Shown: positions 1 to 6,008 of the stretch, one piece after another
Layout of the letters: each line of letters opens with the position of its first letter
Position numbering within the stretch: position 1 is the stretch's first letter
Source: DAOUAT01 sp964551735
Lineage (GTDB): Bacteria; Chloroflexota; Anaerolineae; CG2-30-64-16
Length of the DNA stretch: 7,521 bases
Assembly (NCBI GenBank): GCA_964551735.1
Contig: CAZKEF010000090.1
Span: 1-7,521 of the forward strand
Reading direction: 5' to 3'
The notes under the pieces: generated by a model
What the model was told of the DNA's origin: nothing
Seen by the model: the letters and a program-made list of their open reading frames with translations, nothing else
Databases searched by the model: none
Position numbers and translations under genes: made by a program

Positions 1-709
1 GGATCGAAGCCCAGCCCGTCATCCTCCACCGCCAGGGCCACCAGGCCCGGCAGGCGGCGACGATGACCGCCAGAGCGGCCGGCTCGATCACCTGCTCCGG
101 CCGCATGGTGTGCGGCGTCAGCTCGCCGGTACGCTCATCCAGCAACAGGACGCCCGCCCGCGCGGCCTGCACCAGGGTGACGACCCGGTCCAACGTTTTT
201 TGGAGGGTCTCCGCCAGGTTCACCGAGCGGTTGGCCGCCGCCGAGACATCCAACAAGACCTGGAGTTCTTGTGCGCGCGCTTCGACGCGCTGCTCCAGGG
301 TTTGGCGCAATTGCACCTGTTCGGTGACATCCACCGCCAGGTTCAGCAGGCCCACGATCTCAGCGTTCTCGACCAGCGGGGCAAGGACGATATCCCAATA
401 GGTCACGATCCCGCCCGCTTCCAGGCGCACGCTGTTCGCCTGAATGGTCTCGCCGCCCAGCACCCGCTCAAAAAGCGGTTGGACAACGCTTTCAGCGCCC
501 GGCAGGTGCTCGAAATAGCCCACCCCCGGTGTCAGCGGAACCCCGGTCAGGGGCGCATAGCGCACGGCGAAATCGCCCCAGGTGGGGTTGTAGCGCTGGA
601 TGCGATATTGCCGGTCGAGGATGGCCACCCCCATCGGCATCCGCTCGAACAGCAGGCTCAAGAGATCGAGCGGTTGGCCGGGTGAACCTGGGCTGGTTTC
701 GTTGGACAT
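1..709 (-). CDS. PAS/GAF sensor protein, N-terminal part; probable histidine kinase with a broken frame at the window edge
   Basis: The gene runs off the left edge; 236 codons are visible. The ATG at 709 follows a GAGG ribosome-binding site 7 nt upstream, and a promoter lies at 802-831. Residues about 17-130 look like a PAS domain: LFERMPMGVAILDRQYRIQR at the start, then a YWDIVLAPL strand and a LNLAVDVTEQ end typical of a PAC segment. A short coiled stretch (about 131-152) leads into the first half of a GAF domain (about 152-216; VLLLDERTGEL). After about residue 215 the frame reads an implausible Trp/Arg-rich string. The -1 frame over the last ~60 bases reads RRLPGLVALAVEDDGLGFD, the glycine-box motif of a histidine-kinase ATPase domain. 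Most of the GAF and the whole phosphoacceptor region are therefore missing. Likely role: cytoplasmic signal sensing; no transmembrane segment is visible. It may be a pseudogene or a contig-end artefact. Confidence 0.7.
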   Translation of the reverse strand, partial: MSNETSPGSPGQPLDLLSLLFERMPMGVAILDRQYRIQRYNPTWGDFAVRYAPLTGVPLTPGVGYFEHLPGAESVVQPLFERVLGGETIQANSVRLEAGGIVTYWDIVLAPLVENAEIVGLLNLAVDVTEQVQLRQTLEQRVEARAQELQVLLDVSAAANRSVNLAETLQKTLDRVVTLVQAARAGVLLLDERTGELTPHTMRPEQVIEPAALAVIVAACRAWWPWRWRMTGWASI

Positions 710-801
710 GGAGCTGCCTCGGATCGGCTGCGCAATGGCGGCCGCAGTTTTCAACCGCCGGGAGCTACGCTCAGGGCGGGCATGGGCGTTGACATGGGGG
801 G

Positions 802-831
802 ATTATACCTGCTCGGCGGGTAGTACGGTAA
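802..831 (-). promoter_or_regulatory. Promoter of the PAS/GAF sensor gene
   Basis: On the minus strand a perfect TATAAT (802-807) lies 18 bp downstream of a weak -35, TTACCG (826-831). Transcription would start near 795, giving a leader of about 85 nt before the ATG at 709. The -10 is strong and the -35 matches only half of TTGACA. Confidence 0.55.
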
Positions 832-832
832 T

Positions 833-862
833 AATTGAAAATCCGGCATGCCACGCCGGATT
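833..862 (-). terminator. Terminator-like hairpin between tRNA-Arg and the PAS/GAF gene
   Basis: A perfect 8-bp stem (840-847 with 855-862, arm AATCCGGC) closes a 7-nt loop. On the minus strand the stem runs into TTTTCAATT, so it resembles an intrinsic terminator read in that direction. It sits just upstream of the sensor-gene promoter and would insulate it from tRNA-Arg transcription, although it lies about 225 nt past the tRNA end. The T tract is short. Confidence 0.4.
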
Positions 863-1087
863 CTCAAGGTTGGGCACAGGGAGACGCGCCCGTGCAGGGC
901 TTAGTCCGGCGTCGTGTGATCGTCCGCATCAGTCAGACCGGCTGTCTCGGCGCGATCTCCCAAAACATGATGCACGCCAGCCTGCAGACCACCGAAAATG
1001 AAGGGCATGAAGGAGGTGCGTGGACGGTCTGGCCCTGGCTTTTGGGGTTGCCAGAAAAGGCAGGGACGTGGTATCATTATTTTCTAG
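863..1087. other. Intergenic stretch without a supported gene
   Basis: No open frame here has a ribosome-binding site together with a convincing protein. The only structures seen are a weak 5-bp hairpin (CTGGC/GCCAG) near 1037-1056 and one member of a 17-nt direct repeat at 931-947. It may simply be the 3' trailer region of tRNA-Arg. Confidence 0.5.
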
Positions 1088-1160
1088 CACCCCCAGCAGG
1101 ATTCGAACCCGCGGCCTACTGATCCGAAGTCAGTCGCTCTATCCACTGAGCTATGGGGGC
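1088..1160 (-). tRNA. tRNA-Arg (anticodon UCG)
   Basis: The minus strand folds into a complete 73-nt cloverleaf. It has acceptor GCCCCCA with TGGGGGT (first pair G-U), D stem GCTC/GAGC, anticodon stem ACTGA/TCAGT around the loop CTTCGGA, a 5-nt variable loop, and T stem GCGGG/CCTGC around TTCGAAT. The anticodon at positions 34-36 is TCG, reading CGA arginine codons. The discriminator is G73, followed by CTA, so the 3' CCA is not encoded and must be added after transcription. Confidence 0.95.
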
Positions 1161-1172
1161 ATAAGTGTACAT

Positions 1173-1202
1173 AGTATAGCACCAGGACGGTGAATTCGAC
1201 AA
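1173..1202 (-). promoter_or_regulatory. Promoter of tRNA-Arg
   Basis: On the minus strand, -35 TTGTCG (1197-1202, 4 of 6 to consensus) and -10 TATACT (1173-1178, 5 of 6) are separated by 18 bp. The -10 ends 12 nt before the mature tRNA 5' end at 1160, a normal distance for a stable-RNA gene. Confidence 0.6.
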
Positions 1203-1268
1203 GCCAGACCGGGTGTCTTCGCCGCAGGGTGGGCGAGGCCCTGGGGCGTCGGAGCATGGTGGCGGCAT

Positions 1269-3437
1269 ATGACCTGGGAAACGTTACAGAATCAACTTCC
1301 GAAGTTCTTCACACCACAAGAAATGGCCTTGGTGCGCCGGTCCTACGAGGTGGCCGCCGCTGCGCATGGGGATGCCAAGCGAAAATCCGGCGAGCCCTAT
1401 ATCGTGCATCCGGTGGCCGTGGCCGGCATCCTGGCCGAGCTGCGTCTGGATGCAGAAACCATCGCCGCCGCTCTGCTCCACGACGTGGCCGAGGACACCC
1501 CCACCAAGGTGCCTGATCTGGCCGAGCTTTTTGGGGCCCAAGTAGCCAGCATGGTGGATGGCGTCACCAAGCTAACCAACCTTTCCGAGATGGCCACGCT
1601 CCCCGATGGCCGGAGTGACCCGCGAGTGGAGAGCTATCGCAAGATGCTGCTGGCCATGGTCAACGACGTGCGCGTGATGCTCATCAAGCTTGCCGATCGG
1701 CTGCACAACATGCGCACTATGGGCTACATGAAGCCGGAGAGTCAGCTGCGTATCTCGCGGGAGACCCTGGACATTTACGCGCCGCTTGCCAGCGTGCTGG
1801 GCATGTATCGGATCAAGTGGGAACTCGAAGACTTGGCGTTTCGCTACCTGGAGCCGGAGATCTATACTCAGATGAAGAAGGACCTGGCGCAGCGCCGAGG
1901 CGAGCGCGAGGCCTACGTCCAGAATATCGCTGACCAGATCAAGGCTGACCTCGCTAAGCATGGCATCACAGACGCGACCGTCACCGGCAGGCCGAAACAT
2001 ATTTACAGCATATATCGCAAGATGAAGCGCAAGGATGTACCCCTTGACCAGATCTATGACCAGGAAGGCATCCGTATCATCGTATCCGAGGTCGCAGATT
2101 GTTACGCGGCCTTGGGGGTCGTGCACACCCTTTGGCGGCCCATCCGGGGTGAGTTTGATGACTACATCGCTAACCCGAAGGAGAACCAGTATCAATCGTT
2201 GCACACTGCGGTGTATTTGCCCAACGGCAAACCGTTGGAAGTGCAGATCCGAACGCACGAGATGAACCGCATTGCTGAGGAAGGCATCGCGGCACACTGG
2301 CGCTACAAACATCAGACGCGTCATGATGAGGCTTTCGAGCGCAAGATCGCCTGGCTGCGTTCTGCGATTGATTGGCAGATGCAGGATCAGTCTGCCGGGG
2401 GCGAATTCCTGGCAACGATTAGGGAGGATTTGTTCCGGGATCGGGTCTATGTCTTCACGCCCAAGGGCCAGGTCATTGACCTGCCGGCTGGCGCCACGCC
2501 CATTGATTTCGCCTATCAGATCCATACGGAGGTGGGCAACCGTTGCCGAGGGGCCAGGGTGCGCGGTAAGCTGGTTGGCCTGGATTATCAGTTGCAGAGC
2601 GGCGACCAGGTGGAGATTATCACAGCGAAGCGCGGTGGTCCCAGCCGTGACTGGCTGAACCCCCACCTAGGCTACGCCAAGACGCAACGCGCGCGCACCA
2701 AGATCCGCCAGTGGTTCCGCCAACAAGCGCGTGAGGACAATATCACTGCCGGCCGCGAGCTCCTGGAACGTGAGCTGAAGAAGCTGGGCGTGGAGGCCCT
2801 CACCTACCAGGATGTCGCTGCTTTGTTCGATATGCCGACCCTGGACGATTTCCTGGCTGCGTTGGGGTGCGGTGACGTCACCCCGGTGGATGTGGCCGAG
2901 CGCGTGCTGCAACTGGGCAAGGTTGAGGAGGCGCCCAAGGAAGCCAGCCAGGTATTGCCCTCTCTTGATCTGCCGCAGCAGCCGGCGCAGCAGGTGGATG
3001 GCATCTCGGTGCAAGGGGCTGGGAACATGCTCACCTATGTGGCGCGTTGCTGCAGTCCCGTCCCACCGGATGAGATCGTCGGGTTCGTGACGCGCGGTCG
3101 CGGCGTGGCCATCCACCGCGCCGATTGCCCTAACATCCGCCGGCTGGAGAGTGAGCGCCTGATCCGCGTCGCCTGGGGGGTCAACGTGCCCAAGATTACG
3201 CGCGTGAAGATTCGGGTGCAGGCCTATGACCGCGCAGGGCTGCTGAACGAGATCACGGGCGTGCTTAAGGAGGAGAACATCAACCTGGAAGACGCGTCCG
3301 CGGTCACGGCCCGACAAGACAACCTGGCGCAGATCTCTGCAACCCTTCAGGTGCGGGATGCCGAGCAGTTAAGCCGGGTGCTCACGCGCATCGAGCGGCT
3401 GCCCAACGTGCGCGAGGTGCGCCGCCAGGTGGGGTGA
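1269..3437 (+). CDS. rel: Bifunctional-type (p)ppGpp synthetase/hydrolase (Rel/SpoT family)
   Basis: This 722-aa protein has the usual Rel length and domain order. The HD hydrolase domain is at about 20-150, with R38, H47, H71-D72, E75-D76, D143 and N147 all present, so Mn-dependent ppGpp hydrolysis looks intact. The synthetase domain spans about 235-350: GRPKHIYSIYRKM, D264, the EFDD motif at 295-298, YQSLHT and E324 in EVQIRT. TGS is at about 391-452. The zinc-finger/RIS region has C594-C595, H616 and C620. ACT covers 646-722. The family makes pppGpp/ppGpp from ATP and GTP/GDP on starved ribosomes and degrades it again. EFDD replaces the RXKD motif expected of bifunctional enzymes. The ATG at 1269 has only a weak upstream GGTGG, but it gives the family N-terminus and there is no better upstream start. 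The gene is convergent with the parvulin gene. Confidence 0.96.
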   Translation: MTWETLQNQLPKFFTPQEMALVRRSYEVAAAAHGDAKRKSGEPYIVHPVAVAGILAELRLDAETIAAALLHDVAEDTPTKVPDLAELFGAQVASMVDGVTKLTNLSEMATLPDGRSDPRVESYRKMLLAMVNDVRVMLIKLADRLHNMRTMGYMKPESQLRISRETLDIYAPLASVLGMYRIKWELEDLAFRYLEPEIYTQMKKDLAQRRGEREAYVQNIADQIKADLAKHGITDATVTGRPKHIYSIYRKMKRKDVPLDQIYDQEGIRIIVSEVADCYAALGVVHTLWRPIRGEFDDYIANPKENQYQSLHTAVYLPNGKPLEVQIRTHEMNRIAEEGIAAHWRYKHQTRHDEAFERKIAWLRSAIDWQMQDQSAGGEFLATIREDLFRDRVYVFTPKGQVIDLPAGATPIDFAYQIHTEVGNRCRGARVRGKLVGLDYQLQSGDQVEIITAKRGGPSRDWLNPHLGYAKTQRARTKIRQWFRQQAREDNITAGRELLERELKKLGVEALTYQDVAALFDMPTLDDFLAALGCGDVTPVDVAERVLQLGKVEEAPKEASQVLPSLDLPQQPAQQVDGISVQGAGNMLTYVARCCSPVPPDEIVGFVTRGRGVAIHRADCPNIRRLESERLIRVAWGVNVPKITRVKIRVQAYDRAGLLNEITGVLKEENINLEDASAVTARQDNLAQISATLQVRDAEQLSRVLTRIERLPNVREVRRQVG

Positions 3438-3469
3438 GGCGTGAGCTCTCACATTTCCTGTCGAAACAG

Positions 3470-3512
3470 AACGGCCTGGCCGAGGAGACTCAGTCAGGCC
3501 GTTGTTGTCCTT
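3470..3512. terminator. Bidirectional terminator between rel and the parvulin gene
   Basis: A perfect 9-bp inverted repeat (AACGGCCTG at 3470-3478 with CAGGCCGTT at 3495-3503) closes a 16-nt loop. On the plus strand it is followed by TTGTTGTCCTTGT, on the minus strand by CTGTTTC. It lies 32 nt after the rel stop and about 30 nt past the parvulin stop, so it can serve both convergent genes. The T tracts are interrupted, so efficiency is uncertain. Confidence 0.65.
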
Positions 3513-3522
3513 GTCGAGCGGC

Positions 3523-3548
3523 CGATCGGGGTTAGAATAGCCCGATCG
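3523..3548 (-). other. Hairpin over the stop codon of the parvulin gene
   Basis: CGATCGGG (3523-3530) and CCCGATCG (3541-3548) form a perfect 8-bp stem with a 10-nt loop holding the TAA stop. No T run follows on either strand, so it is not a terminator alone. It could protect the mRNA 3' end or act with the larger hairpin at 3470-3503. Confidence 0.35.
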
Positions 3549-4731
3549 CAGGCGTGGGTGGCACCTTTTCCAGCGACCAGTTGCGCTCGATCTTGGCGGC
3601 ATTCCGCAGCTCGGTCAGCCATGCCTGGTACGCCTCGTATTTTTTAACAAAGGCGCTGTAGGCGTCCAACTCGCGCGCCGGGTCCTGTTCTTGCACCTGG
3701 ATGATGTGGTATCCGAAATCGGTCTTCACCGGGTCGCTGATCTGGCCAGCCTCCAGGCTGAAGGCAGCATCCTCGAACTCCTGCACCAACCCTTGCCCCC
3801 GGGCAAACCAACCCAGTTCGCCGCCGTCGGCCTGACTGCCGGGATCATCGGAGTATTGCGTGGCCAGGGCGGCGAAGTCCTCGCCTGCCCCCAGCTTGTT
3901 TCGGATCTCGATCGCCAAGGCCAACGCCTGTGCCTCATCCCGCGGCTCCGGTGCGGGGGTGGCCGTTGGTGCGGGTGTCGCGTTGGGATCGGCTGTGCCT
4001 TCGGGTGTCGGTTCAGGTGTGGGCGCCGGGGTGCGGATCGCGATCAGGATGTGCCGGATGCGGAGCTGCTCTTCGGTCGTCACCACATCTTTGGTGATCT
4101 CTTCGTACAGCTTCTGTTGCAGCAGGTCACCCTCGATGTTTGTCCGCAGGTCCTTTTCGCTCAGGCCGGTCGCTTGCTTCAGCCGGGCCAGGTAGTCCTG
4201 ATAGGCTGTTTGGAAAGCTTCCAGCGTGACAGGCGTGGCGGTTGGGATCGGGGTCGCTGTCGGTTCGGTGCTGGGTGCCACGTTGGGGTCCGGCGTCGCT
4301 GTTGGGACTGGCGTCGGCGGCACGCGCTGATAGCCGAACTGCTTCTCGATGATCTCAGTGATTTCGTCTTCAGTCACCACGATATTGCGTTGTTTGGCTT
4401 GTTCGCGCAGTAGCTCCATATCAATGAGCTCATCCAGGACCTGCACGCTGGTACCTTCCGGGTCAGTCACTTCGCCAGCCTCGAACCACGCATACTTCAC
4501 CAGCTTTTGATAGTCACGTATCGTCACGCGCGTGTTGTTAACGGTTGCAACCGGTTGGTTGGGCTTCACCACCAGTTCCTGCACAACACCCGCGCCGATG
4601 ATCAGCAGCAGCAACACGCCCACAGCGCCCAGGCCGATGAGCACTTTGCGGTTCGCCTCGGCGTCACGTCGCCGGTAAGTTGTTTGTTTGCGAGTTTCCT
4701 CGCGTTTCTCCTCAGGTTTACGCTTTGCCAT
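3532..4731 (-). CDS. Membrane-anchored parvulin-type peptidyl-prolyl cis-trans isomerase (PpiC/PrsA/SurA-like)
   Basis: A 399-aa protein using the ATG at 4731, which has AAGGA 6 nt upstream; an in-frame ATG at 4791 lacks comparable support. Residues 1-29 are highly charged, then one hydrophobic segment at about 30-51 anchors the protein, leaving the rest outside the membrane. A SurA-N-like helical region follows (about 58-225), interrupted by a Thr/Pro-rich stretch at 138-168. The parvulin domain covers about 226-346: RHILIAI, then a second Thr/Pro-rich insert at 233-263, then DFAALATQYSDDPGSQADGG, LGWF and FGYHIIQV. A helical tail ends the protein. The family folds exported proteins by prolyl isomerisation. 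It is the last gene of the rpsF cluster, 66 nt after rpsR. There is no lipobox cysteine, so the anchor is a transmembrane helix. The native client is not evident. Confidence 0.88.
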   Translation of the reverse strand: MAKRKPEEKREETRKQTTYRRRDAEANRKVLIGLGAVGVLLLLIIGAGVVQELVVKPNQPVATVNNTRVTIRDYQKLVKYAWFEAGEVTDPEGTSVQVLDELIDMELLREQAKQRNIVVTEDEITEIIEKQFGYQRVPPTPVPTATPDPNVAPSTEPTATPIPTATPVTLEAFQTAYQDYLARLKQATGLSEKDLRTNIEGDLLQQKLYEEITKDVVTTEEQLRIRHILIAIRTPAPTPEPTPEGTADPNATPAPTATPAPEPRDEAQALALAIEIRNKLGAGEDFAALATQYSDDPGSQADGGELGWFARGQGLVQEFEDAAFSLEAGQISDPVKTDFGYHIIQVQEQDPARELDAYSAFVKKYEAYQAWLTELRNAAKIERNWSLEKVPPTPAIGLF

Positions 4732-4797
4732 GAGAGTTCCTTCGCGGCGCCTGCGGGATGCTTGTGGGCCTCCCTTGAGCGCCTGACCCATGTCAAC

Positions 4798-5106
4798 TTA
4801 GCTGTAGCGGCGTACGTGCTCGGCTGTGTAGGGCAGCAGAGCCAGGTAGCGGGCGCGCTTCACCGCAACCGTCACACGGCGCTGATGCCGCGCACAGGTG
4901 CCGGTGCGCCGGCGCGAGTCAATTTGCCCCTGGTCCGATATGAAGCGGCGCAGGGTGTTGACATCCTTGTAGTCGATTTTGTCAATCTTATCCACGCAGA
5001 ACGCGCAGATGCGGCGGCGCTGGAAGCGGCCGCGGCCGCCCTGCCCGCCACGGCCCCCCCGGCGCTCCGGGCCGGCCTGGCCGTTGAATTCTCGTTCGTC
5101 TGCCAT
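4798..5106 (-). CDS. rpsR: 30S ribosomal protein bS18
   Basis: At 102 aa this is longer than the common bS18 length (about 75-90) because of an Arg/Gly-rich N-terminal extension (about residues 5-32). The core is clear: ICAFCVDKIDKIDYKDVNTL, then GQIDSRRRTGTCARHQRRV and VKRARYLALLPY. C34, C37, C71 and H74 could bind zinc, as in the cysteine-containing (C+) form of this protein. bS18 binds bS6 on the platform of the small subunit. The ATG at 5106 has AGGAG 9 nt upstream. It lies 43 nt after ssb, with a strong hairpin in the gap, and is followed by the parvulin gene instead of the frequent rplI. Confidence 0.95.
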   Translation of the reverse strand: MADEREFNGQAGPERRGGRGGQGGRGRFQRRRICAFCVDKIDKIDYKDVNTLRRFISDQGQIDSRRRTGTCARHQRRVTVAVKRARYLALLPYTAEHVRRYS

Positions 5107-5125
5107 CAGTTATGACTCCTCGTCC

Positions 5126-5150
5126 GTCCGGACAGGTCCTCTGTCCGGAC
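5126..5150 (-). promoter_or_regulatory. Intercistronic hairpin between ssb and rpsR
   Basis: GTCCGGACAG (5126-5135) pairs perfectly with CTGTCCGGAC (5141-5150) around a 5-nt loop. The 10-bp stem touches the last base of the ssb stop codon and ends 19 nt before the rpsR ATG, leaving the ribosome-binding site just outside. No T run follows, so it is not a terminator. A role in mRNA processing or in tuning rpsR translation is inferred. Confidence 0.5.
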
Positions 5151-5536
5151 TAAAATCCCAGTTCCTCGTCGAAGTCCACGTCCTCGGCCTCGCCACCGCC
5201 GCCCCGGCTGTCAAGGAACACCATTTCGTTGGCGACCACCTCGGTGCGCGAGTGGCGCTGGCCATCGGGATCGTCCCAACTGCGTGTCTGCAGGCGGCCC
5301 TCGATATAGACCCGCGAGCCTTTGCGCAGGTACTGATTGCTCACCTCGGCCAGGTTGCCCCATGCGACGATGTTGAACCATTCAGTGGCCTCGCGCCGCT
5401 CGCCGTTGCTGGTTGTCCAGCCCCGGCTGACAGCTACGCTGAAGGCTGTGACCGGCTTGCCGCTGGGGGTATAACGCATCTCAGGATCGCGGCCCAGGTG
5501 GCCGATGATCAGCACCTTGTTAAGACCTCTTGCCAC
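5150..5536 (-). CDS. ssb: Single-stranded DNA-binding protein SSB
   Basis: A 128-aa protein that protects ssDNA during replication, repair and recombination. The start is a GTG at 5536 with AGGAG 9 nt upstream, giving the typical N-terminus MARGLNKVLIIGHLGRDPE; the farther in-frame ATG lies inside rpsF. OB-fold signatures are RYTPSGKPVTAFSVAV, EWFNIVAWGNLAE, LRKGSRVYIEGRLQTRSW and TEVVANEMVFLD, covering residues about 1-110. A very short Gly linker (SRGGGG) leads to an acidic tail ending DFDEELGF. The tail keeps the acidic character and final Phe used to recruit partner proteins but lacks the usual Pro before Phe. It lies between rpsF (34-nt gap) and rpsR, the standard place for ssb. Confidence 0.95.
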   Translation of the reverse strand: MARGLNKVLIIGHLGRDPEMRYTPSGKPVTAFSVAVSRGWTTSNGERREATEWFNIVAWGNLAEVSNQYLRKGSRVYIEGRLQTRSWDDPDGQRHSRTEVVANEMVFLDSRGGGGEAEDVDFDEELGF

Positions 5537-5570
5537 GGTCTCTTCTCCTGTCGTTGTCTTCAAACAGTGA

Positions 5571-5873
5571 TCAGTCTTCGTCCGTGCGGATGACCAGGTG
5601 CCGGATGATCTGCTCATCCAGGCGCAGGTTGCGGTCGAGCTCGCGGCTCGCGGCCGGGTTCATCTGGTAGTTGAACTGGACATAAATGCCCTCGGTCTGC
5701 TTGCGGATTGCATAAGCCAGCGGCCGGCGCCCCCAGACGTTGGTGTCGGTAACTGTGCCATTCGCTGCCGTGATCCAGCCCGCCACGCGTTGAGTCAACG
5801 TCGCAACGGTTTCGTCATCGAGCTGTGGGACGGCGATCAGGACCAACTCATAGTCGTGCATAGCGTCAGACAT
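5571..5873 (-). CDS. rpsF: 30S ribosomal protein bS6
   Basis: 100 aa, normal for the family. The signatures are HDYELVLIAVPQLDDE at the N-terminus, WGRRPLAYAIRKQTEGIYVQ in the middle, and ELDRNLRLDEQIIRHLVIR near the end. bS6 forms a dimer with bS18 on the 30S platform. The start at 5873 follows AAAGGAGG with a rather long 12-nt spacing; an internal ATG four codons later is possible but farther still. It is the first gene of the rpsF-ssb-rpsR-parvulin cluster and is preceded by a promoter at 6009-6037 and a structured leader. Confidence 0.95.
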   Translation of the reverse strand: MSDAMHDYELVLIAVPQLDDETVATLTQRVAGWITAANGTVTDTNVWGRRPLAYAIRKQTEGIYVQFNYQMNPAASRELDRNLRLDEQIIRHLVIRTDED

Positions 5874-5905
5874 ACCGCGTCGATGCCTCCTTTCTTCGGA
5901 AATAG

Positions 5906-5926
5906 CCCACCCTCACTGAGGGCGGG
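5906..5926 (-). promoter_or_regulatory. Second leader hairpin upstream of rpsF
   Basis: On the minus strand CCCGCCCTC pairs with GAGGGTGGG (9 bp including one G-U) around a 3-nt loop. It is preceded by ACCGGCGGCAAT and lies about 20 nt before the rpsF ribosome-binding site. bS6:bS18 autoregulatory leaders are known upstream of rpsF in many bacteria and use a hairpin with an unpaired CCG. A CCG is present next to this stem, but I cannot verify the fold. Confidence 0.35.
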
Positions 5927-5964
5927 ATTGCCGCCGGTCTATCGACAGAGCGCCGAACGCCAGG

Positions 5965-5996
5965 GGCAGAAAGAGCGAGGGCTTGGTGGCCCTCGC
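5965..5996 (-). terminator. Attenuator-like hairpin in the rpsF leader
   Basis: A perfect 8-bp stem (GCGAGGGC at 5975-5982 with GCCCTCGC at 5989-5996, 6-nt loop) is followed on the minus strand by TCTTTCT. It starts only about 6 nt after the predicted transcription start, so it is in the rpsF leader rather than at the end of ychF. It could end transcription early or serve as a protein-binding element; it could also stop read-through from ychF. Confidence 0.45.
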
Positions 5997-6008
5997 GCGG
6001 TAGAGATA

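Noticed and set aside
110..685. A 191-codon open frame on the plus strand
   Set aside because: It is the complement of the PAS/GAF gene, whose minus-strand product has recognisable domains. The plus frame is rich in Gln, His and Arg, as expected of an antisense shadow.
835..1122. A 95-codon open frame ending in APPAGFEPAAY
   Set aside because: Its C-terminus is a translation of the antisense of tRNA-Arg, a well-known source of spurious proteins. It has no ribosome-binding site and no family resemblance.
1572..2666. A 364-codon open frame on the minus strand
   Set aside because: It lies wholly inside rel, antisense to its best conserved domains, has no family motifs, and is explained by GC-rich codon use in rel.
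4732..4791. An upstream ATG (4791) for the parvulin gene adding 20 residues
   Set aside because: The ATG at 4731 has AAGGA at ideal spacing and yields a normal basic N-terminus before the membrane segment. The upstream start is only 6 nt after the rpsR stop and has no clear ribosome-binding site.
4789..4797. TTGACA on the minus strand just after the rpsR stop, as a promoter for the parvulin gene
   Set aside because: No -10-like hexamer lies 16-18 bp downstream, so a full promoter is not supported.
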